Origin: CAJQND01 sp051010055
GTDB lineage: Bacteria; Pseudomonadota; Alphaproteobacteria; Rhizobiales; CAJQND01
Length of the DNA: 10,072 nt
NCBI GenBank assembly: GCA_051010055.1
Contig: JBPCVY010000021.1
Span: 1-10,072 of the forward strand
Reading direction: 5' to 3'
In this document: positions 6,833 through 10,072 of the stretch, piece after piece
Numbering within the stretch: position 1 is the stretch's first letter
Layout of the letters: every line of letters starts with the position of its first letter
Translations under genes and position numbers: made by a program
The notes under the pieces: model-generated
Database searches by the model: none
What the model saw: the letters and a program-made list of their open reading frames with translations, nothing else
Told to the model about the DNA's origin: nothing

Positions 6833-8444
6833 CGCTCATGTGGGTTGTTGATTTCTTGAGTTCGGACAAAATTTCCTTGGCCGCGTTGCGCCCGGGCGCG
6901 CCCATGACGCCTCCGCCTGGATGGGTGGATGAGCCGCACATATAGAGCCCGGGAACCGGCGAGCGGTATTGCGCGTAACCTGGAACCGGGCGGTTGAAGA
7001 GAATTTGGTCGAATGTCAGCTCGCCCTGGAAGATGTTCCCTTCTGTGAGCCCGACTTCCTCTTCAAGCTCTCGTGGGGTGCGCACTTCCTTGTGCAATAT
7101 CAAATCTTTGAACCCGGGCGAATAGTCGGCAATCTGGTTGATAACCGTTTCACCAAAGGCATCGCGGTCCGCATCTGTCCAGTCCTGGCCATTTACCTTT
7201 GGTGGGCAGTACTGAACGAAAACACTCATAAAGTGCTTGCCCGGCGGCGCCATTGTCGGGTCGACCGTGGTCGGTATCATCATGTCCAGGAACGGATCCG
7301 CCGACCAGGTACCGGCCTTCCAGTCATCATATGCCCTTTCCATGCGCTCAACCGAATCTGTGAAGTGCATGTCGCCGTGAACGCAAGGAGAGCCTTCCGG
7401 CAGGGCCGGAAATTTTGGCATCGCGTCAAGCGCGATATTCACTTTTCCTGATGAGCCACGGATTTTGAAGTTGCGCACCTGTTTCAGGAAATCAGGCGGC
7501 AGTTCCTTTTCTTCCACCAGTTTCAGGAATGTACGTTTTACATCCGCATTGGAAACAACGAGTTTGCCCTTGAGCTCATCGCCATTTTCCAAAACCACAC
7601 CTTTTGTCTGGCCATCGGCGATAAGCACCCGGTCTACCGGAGCATCTGCCAAAATGGTGCCGCCAGAAGCTTTGAACGAGCCGGCGAGCGCCTGGGTAAT
7701 CGCGCCCATGCCACCGCGCGCATACCCCCATGCACCTACATTCCCATCAACCTCGCCCATATAATGGTGCAAGAGCACATAGGCCGTGCCAGGCGACATG
7801 GGACCGAGCGCGGTGCCGATAATGCCCGAGATTGAAAGGCTTGATTTCAGAACGGCGGTTTCGAAATACTCATCAAGATAATCGGAGATGGACATGGTCC
7901 AGAACCGCACCATGTTATGCATTTCGTTTTCGGTAAGGCCATGAAACTTTTTGCCGAGATATAACAGCTCGCCAATATCGCGCGGCTTGAAGCTCGCCGG
8001 GTCAGGTGCGGTGCGCATAAGAAGCGGCTGAATGAACCTGCATTGGCGCGCCGTGTCGCGCGAATAGCGGTCATAACTTTCCGCATCTTTTGACGAGAAC
8101 CTGGCAATCTCACGCCGGTGGGCGTCGTGATCGCGGTACGATGCGAGATAGTCCCCATCTTGGGTGAACACCGCCCCGCCGTCGAAAGCAAGAACCTGCA
8201 GCCCATGCTTCTGCAGTTCCAGATCCCGCATGATTTCGGGGCGTAGAAGCGAGCAGACATATGAACAGTTTGAATATCTGAAGCCGGGATGAAGTTCGCG
8301 GCTGACGGCGGCCCCGCCAATCCAGTCATTCTTCTCGACAACCAGAACATCAAGCCCGGCGCGCTGAAGATAGCAGGCATTCACCAGCCCGTTATGGCCC
8401 GCCCCAATAACGATCGCGTCATAGGTCTTGTTTGCTATTTCCAT
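6813..8444 (-). CDS. FAD-dependent oxidoreductase, PYROXD2/CrtI-like (first of a tandem pair)
   Basis: This 543-residue flavoprotein is a diverged paralogue of the next gene in the operon. It starts MEIANKTYDAIVIGAGHNGL, with GAGHNG at 14-19, the ribose-binding glutamate in VVEK (E37) and WIGGAA just after. Mid-protein blocks include YARGGMGAITQALA and LVVSNADVKRTFLKLV. The C-terminal FAD motif GLYMCGSSTHPGGGVMGAPGRNAA begins near residue 499. The frame stays open 120 codons further upstream, but that part is unlike the family and crosses the divergent promoter region. The ATG at 8444 places the Rossmann fold at the normal position and is preceded by a G-rich stretch (GGGGTGG) 8 nt away. A short extension after the FAD motif (KKSTTHMSDAHAVI) overlaps the next gene's start. 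It should bind FAD; the substrate is unknown. Confidence 0.9.
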   Translation of the reverse strand: MEIANKTYDAIVIGAGHNGLVNACYLQRAGLDVLVVEKNDWIGGAAVSRELHPGFRYSNCSYVCSLLRPEIMRDLELQKHGLQVLAFDGGAVFTQDGDYLASYRDHDAHRREIARFSSKDAESYDRYSRDTARQCRFIQPLLMRTAPDPASFKPRDIGELLYLGKKFHGLTENEMHNMVRFWTMSISDYLDEYFETAVLKSSLSISGIIGTALGPMSPGTAYVLLHHYMGEVDGNVGAWGYARGGMGAITQALAGSFKASGGTILADAPVDRVLIADGQTKGVVLENGDELKGKLVVSNADVKRTFLKLVEEKELPPDFLKQVRNFKIRGSSGKVNIALDAMPKFPALPEGSPCVHGDMHFTDSVERMERAYDDWKAGTWSADPFLDMMIPTTVDPTMAPPGKHFMSVFVQYCPPKVNGQDWTDADRDAFGETVINQIADYSPGFKDLILHKEVRTPRELEEEVGLTEGNIFQGELTFDQILFNRPVPGYAQYRSPVPGLYMCGSSTHPGGGVMGAPGRNAAKEILSELKKSTTHMSDAHAVI

Positions 8445-8510
8445 CAGCTTTGCCACCCCGCCCAGAAGATTGAGAATGCCACAAACCGGAATGGCGTGTC
8501 TAACTGATTT

Positions 8511-8524
8511 TGAACGAACGTTCA
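8511..8524. promoter_or_regulatory. Candidate TetR/BetI-type operator between the divergent operons
   Basis: TGAACG-AA-CGTTCA is a perfect 6-bp inverted repeat with a 2-bp centre, and it contains a second, overlapping 8-bp palindrome GAACGTTC (8516-8523). It is the most symmetrical element noticed in the 149-nt region 8445-8593. Its centre is about 73 nt from the minus-strand ATG (8444) and about 76 nt from the plus-strand GTG (8594), so one bound repressor could block both promoters. A TetR-family gene is encoded in the adjacent operon. Neither divergent promoter could be placed firmly. Binding by that regulator is inference. Confidence 0.55.
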
Positions 8525-8593
8525 GCAAAATGTTTGTGAATTTGCGAAAATGCGATAGCATTGAAGTTCCAATGCAAAGCGGACGTATCAGTC

Positions 8594-9391
8594 GTGACTG
8601 AAGAAACTGAAATTGAATATCCTGACGATTTAGTTGCCTTTCTGGAAACTGTATGGGGCGAGGGTTATCTTTCACCTGGCGGCGCTGAAGAAGTCGACAG
8701 GGTGCTTGTGGGAATTTCCATTGCCGGCAAATCCGTGCTCGATATCGGGTGCGGCTCAGGCGGGGTAACCATGCACCTGGCTGATGCCCATGGCGCCGGA
8801 CCAATCATAGGTGTTGATGTGGAAGACCCGGTGCTGGAAACAGCAAAGGCGCGCCTTGCAACCCGCACAGATGGAGCCCAGGAGAAAATCAGTTTCAAGA
8901 AAGTGTCCCCGGGCCCGCTTCCGTTTGATAACGAGAGTTTTGATATTGTCTTTTCCAAGGATGCGCTTATTCACATAGCTGATAAGGAAGCACTTTTTGC
9001 CGAGGTTTTCAGGGTGCTCAAACCGGGTGGCTGGTGCCTGGCAAGTGATTGGCTGCGTGCTGATGAAAACGAACCATCCCGAGACATGAAAGATTATATC
9101 GCCATGGAAGGCCTGAGCTTTGGCATGGCCTCGCCGGACCGTTACCGGGCCTCGCTGGAAAGGGCCGGTTTTGAAAACATCACCCTTTCAAACCGCAATG
9201 AATGGTATGCGCAGGTTGCCAAGGATGAACTGGCCCAGCTCAAGGGCAATCTCTACCTGCCGGCCATAGAAGCGGCCGGTAAACCGCTCGTCGACCATCA
9301 TATCGGCACCTGGGTGGCCATGCTGAAAGTGTTGCAAACCGGTGAGCATTGTCCACACCATTTTCGTGGTCAAAAGCCGGAAACTGCGTGA
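8594..9391 (+). CDS. Class I SAM-dependent methyltransferase, phosphoethanolamine methyltransferase-like
   Basis: This protein of about 265 residues should transfer methyl groups from S-adenosylmethionine in the cytosol. It has SAM motif I LDIGCGSGG at 49-57, the acidic strand-2 residue D75 in GVDV, the post-I region FKKVSPGPLPFDNESFDIVFSKDALIH (100-127), and LKPGG at 142-146. The N-terminal WGEGYLSPGG and the spacing of Y9, D123 and H127 match Plasmodium phosphoethanolamine methyltransferase as I recall it (Y19, D128, H132). However, the phosphate-binding positions there (Y160, R179, Y181) appear as W153, E172 and L174. A different, perhaps unphosphorylated, amine substrate is plausible. I chose the GTG at 8594 because the protein then begins just before the conserved tyrosine and has a GGA 10 nt upstream. 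A TTG at 8561 in the same frame would add 11 residues. The stop overlaps the regulator's ATG. Confidence 0.85.
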   Translation: MTEETEIEYPDDLVAFLETVWGEGYLSPGGAEEVDRVLVGISIAGKSVLDIGCGSGGVTMHLADAHGAGPIIGVDVEDPVLETAKARLATRTDGAQEKISFKKVSPGPLPFDNESFDIVFSKDALIHIADKEALFAEVFRVLKPGGWCLASDWLRADENEPSRDMKDYIAMEGLSFGMASPDRYRASLERAGFENITLSNRNEWYAQVAKDELAQLKGNLYLPAIEAAGKPLVDHHIGTWVAMLKVLQTGEHCPHHFRGQKPETA

Positions 9392-10053
9392 TGGCCAAGA
9401 CTCAGGAAGTGAAGCTGAAGCCGTCCGGGCGCAAGGCTTCCAAAGAAGTGCGCCGGGCGCAGTTGATTGAAGCGACATTCGATTCCATTGCCAAGCGCGG
9501 CTATTCGGCGACCACCATGGCAGATGTGGCCGATGGCGCTGGCCTTTCGCGCGGCATTGTCAATTTCCATTTTGACAGCAAGGAAAACCTTTTGGCCGAA
9601 GCGCTCGGTCAGATGGCTGCGTTTTACCGTGAGAATTGGGAAGCAGCACTACGGAAAGCCGGAGATGATCCGGCCCACGGGCTGTGGGCGGTTATTTCAT
9701 CTGATTTCGATCGTAAGGTGTGCAACCGCCGCAACATCGCCGCGTGGAACGGATTGCGTGCAGAAGCGCGCTCGCGCCCGGCTTATATGCGCATTTGCGG
9801 GCGCCATGATGCAGCATTCCGCAACGTTCTGACAGATCTCGTCAGCGCAGTCACCGAAGCAGGTGGCTATAATTATGATCCTGAAAAGCTGGCCCTGGGG
9901 ATAGAAGCGATGCTGGAAGGCATGTGGCAGCAAATTCTGCTTGGGCCAGAAGTGCTCTCACGCCAGAAGGCGCTTGCCTGCGCCATTGAGTTTCTGGTCA
10001 CCCTTTTTCCGCGTCATTTCAACCGGGAAGGGCCGCTGGCGCCCAAAGACTAG
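9391..10053 (+). CDS. TetR/AcrR family transcriptional regulator, BetI-like
   Basis: This 220-residue repressor has an N-terminal helix-turn-helix at about residues 22-67: RRAQLIEATFDSIAKRGY, then TTMADVADGAGLSRGIVNFHF with recognition helix around 53-61, then DSKENLLAE. The C-terminal ligand-binding domain has the BetI-like pattern AAWNGLRAEARSRPAYM, a central RNVLTDLV helix, and GIEAMLEGMWQQILLG before the last helix. BetI senses choline and represses glycine betaine synthesis genes, so a choline- or betaine-like ligand is a reasonable guess, but residues contacting ligand were not checked. The ATG at 9391 shares its A with the methyltransferase TGA, so the two proteins are coupled. An in-frame TTG at 9349 lies inside the methyltransferase gene and is unlikely. 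It probably autoregulates through the inverted repeat at 8511-8524. Confidence 0.88.
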   Translation: MAKTQEVKLKPSGRKASKEVRRAQLIEATFDSIAKRGYSATTMADVADGAGLSRGIVNFHFDSKENLLAEALGQMAAFYRENWEAALRKAGDDPAHGLWAVISSDFDRKVCNRRNIAAWNGLRAEARSRPAYMRICGRHDAAFRNVLTDLVSAVTEAGGYNYDPEKLALGIEAMLEGMWQQILLGPEVLSRQKALACAIEFLVTLFPRHFNREGPLAPKD

Positions 10054-10072
10054 AGCGGGAAGAGATTATCTT

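Noticed and set aside
6969..7451. 160-codon open frame on the plus strand
   Set aside because: It is antisense to the first FAD oxidoreductase gene, has no family resemblance, and has no start signal.
8561..8593. TTG start adding 11 residues to the methyltransferase
   Set aside because: No ribosome binding site precedes it and the added residues are outside the conserved domain. The GTG at 8594 is preferred, but the TTG cannot be excluded.
8445..8804. 120-codon upstream extension of the first FAD oxidoreductase frame
   Set aside because: It runs through the divergent regulatory region and antisense to the methyltransferase gene. The family's Rossmann fold starts right after the ATG at 8444.
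1..10072. tRNA/rRNA genes, insertion sequences, CRISPR arrays, phage or toxin-antitoxin genes
   Set aside because: No such patterns were seen on reading. Almost all the sequence is accounted for by metabolic genes and one regulator.

Overview
The window looks like a chromosomal stretch from an alphaproteobacterium, most likely of the Hyphomicrobiales (Rhizobiales). The base composition is moderately GC-rich and the coding density is very high. The LeuD protein reads like rhizobial LeuD, and there are no mobile elements, RNA genes or repeat arrays. The taxonomic placement is inferred from protein flavour only.

Left part (1-3400, + strand): the 3' end of an allantoicase gene overlaps the start of allA (ureidoglycolate lyase). 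Together these turn allantoate into glyoxylate and two ureas, the last steps of purine-ring use as a nitrogen source. After an 86-nt gap come a PaaH-type 3-hydroxyacyl-CoA dehydrogenase and, 12 nt later, a crotonase-fold protein with non-standard active-site residues. They look like a two-gene acyl-CoA processing unit. A hairpin without a T-tract follows.

Middle (3401-4006, + strand): leuD, the small subunit of isopropylmalate isomerase, stands without leuC. It ends 8 nt from the convergent end of the next operon.

Right part (4015-10053): a compact divergent cassette. On the - strand, reading from 8444 down to 4015, there are two tandem PYROXD2/CrtI-like FAD oxidoreductases and a stand-alone GcvT-fold (tetrahydrofolate-type) aminomethyltransferase, with 20-nt and 4-nt junctions. 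On the + strand, from 8594, there is a class I SAM methyltransferase resembling phosphoethanolamine methyltransferase, overlapping by one base a BetI-like TetR repressor gene. The 149-nt divergent intergenic region carries a perfect 6-2-6 inverted repeat (TGAACG-AA-CGTTCA), almost exactly midway between the two start codons and a good candidate operator for the repressor.

The cassette combines flavin oxidation, folate-dependent C1 transfer, SAM-dependent methylation and a BetI-type regulator. It suggests metabolism of a methylated amine, betaine or related osmolyte. The actual substrate cannot be read from the sequence, and this cassette is the best candidate here for an undescribed system.
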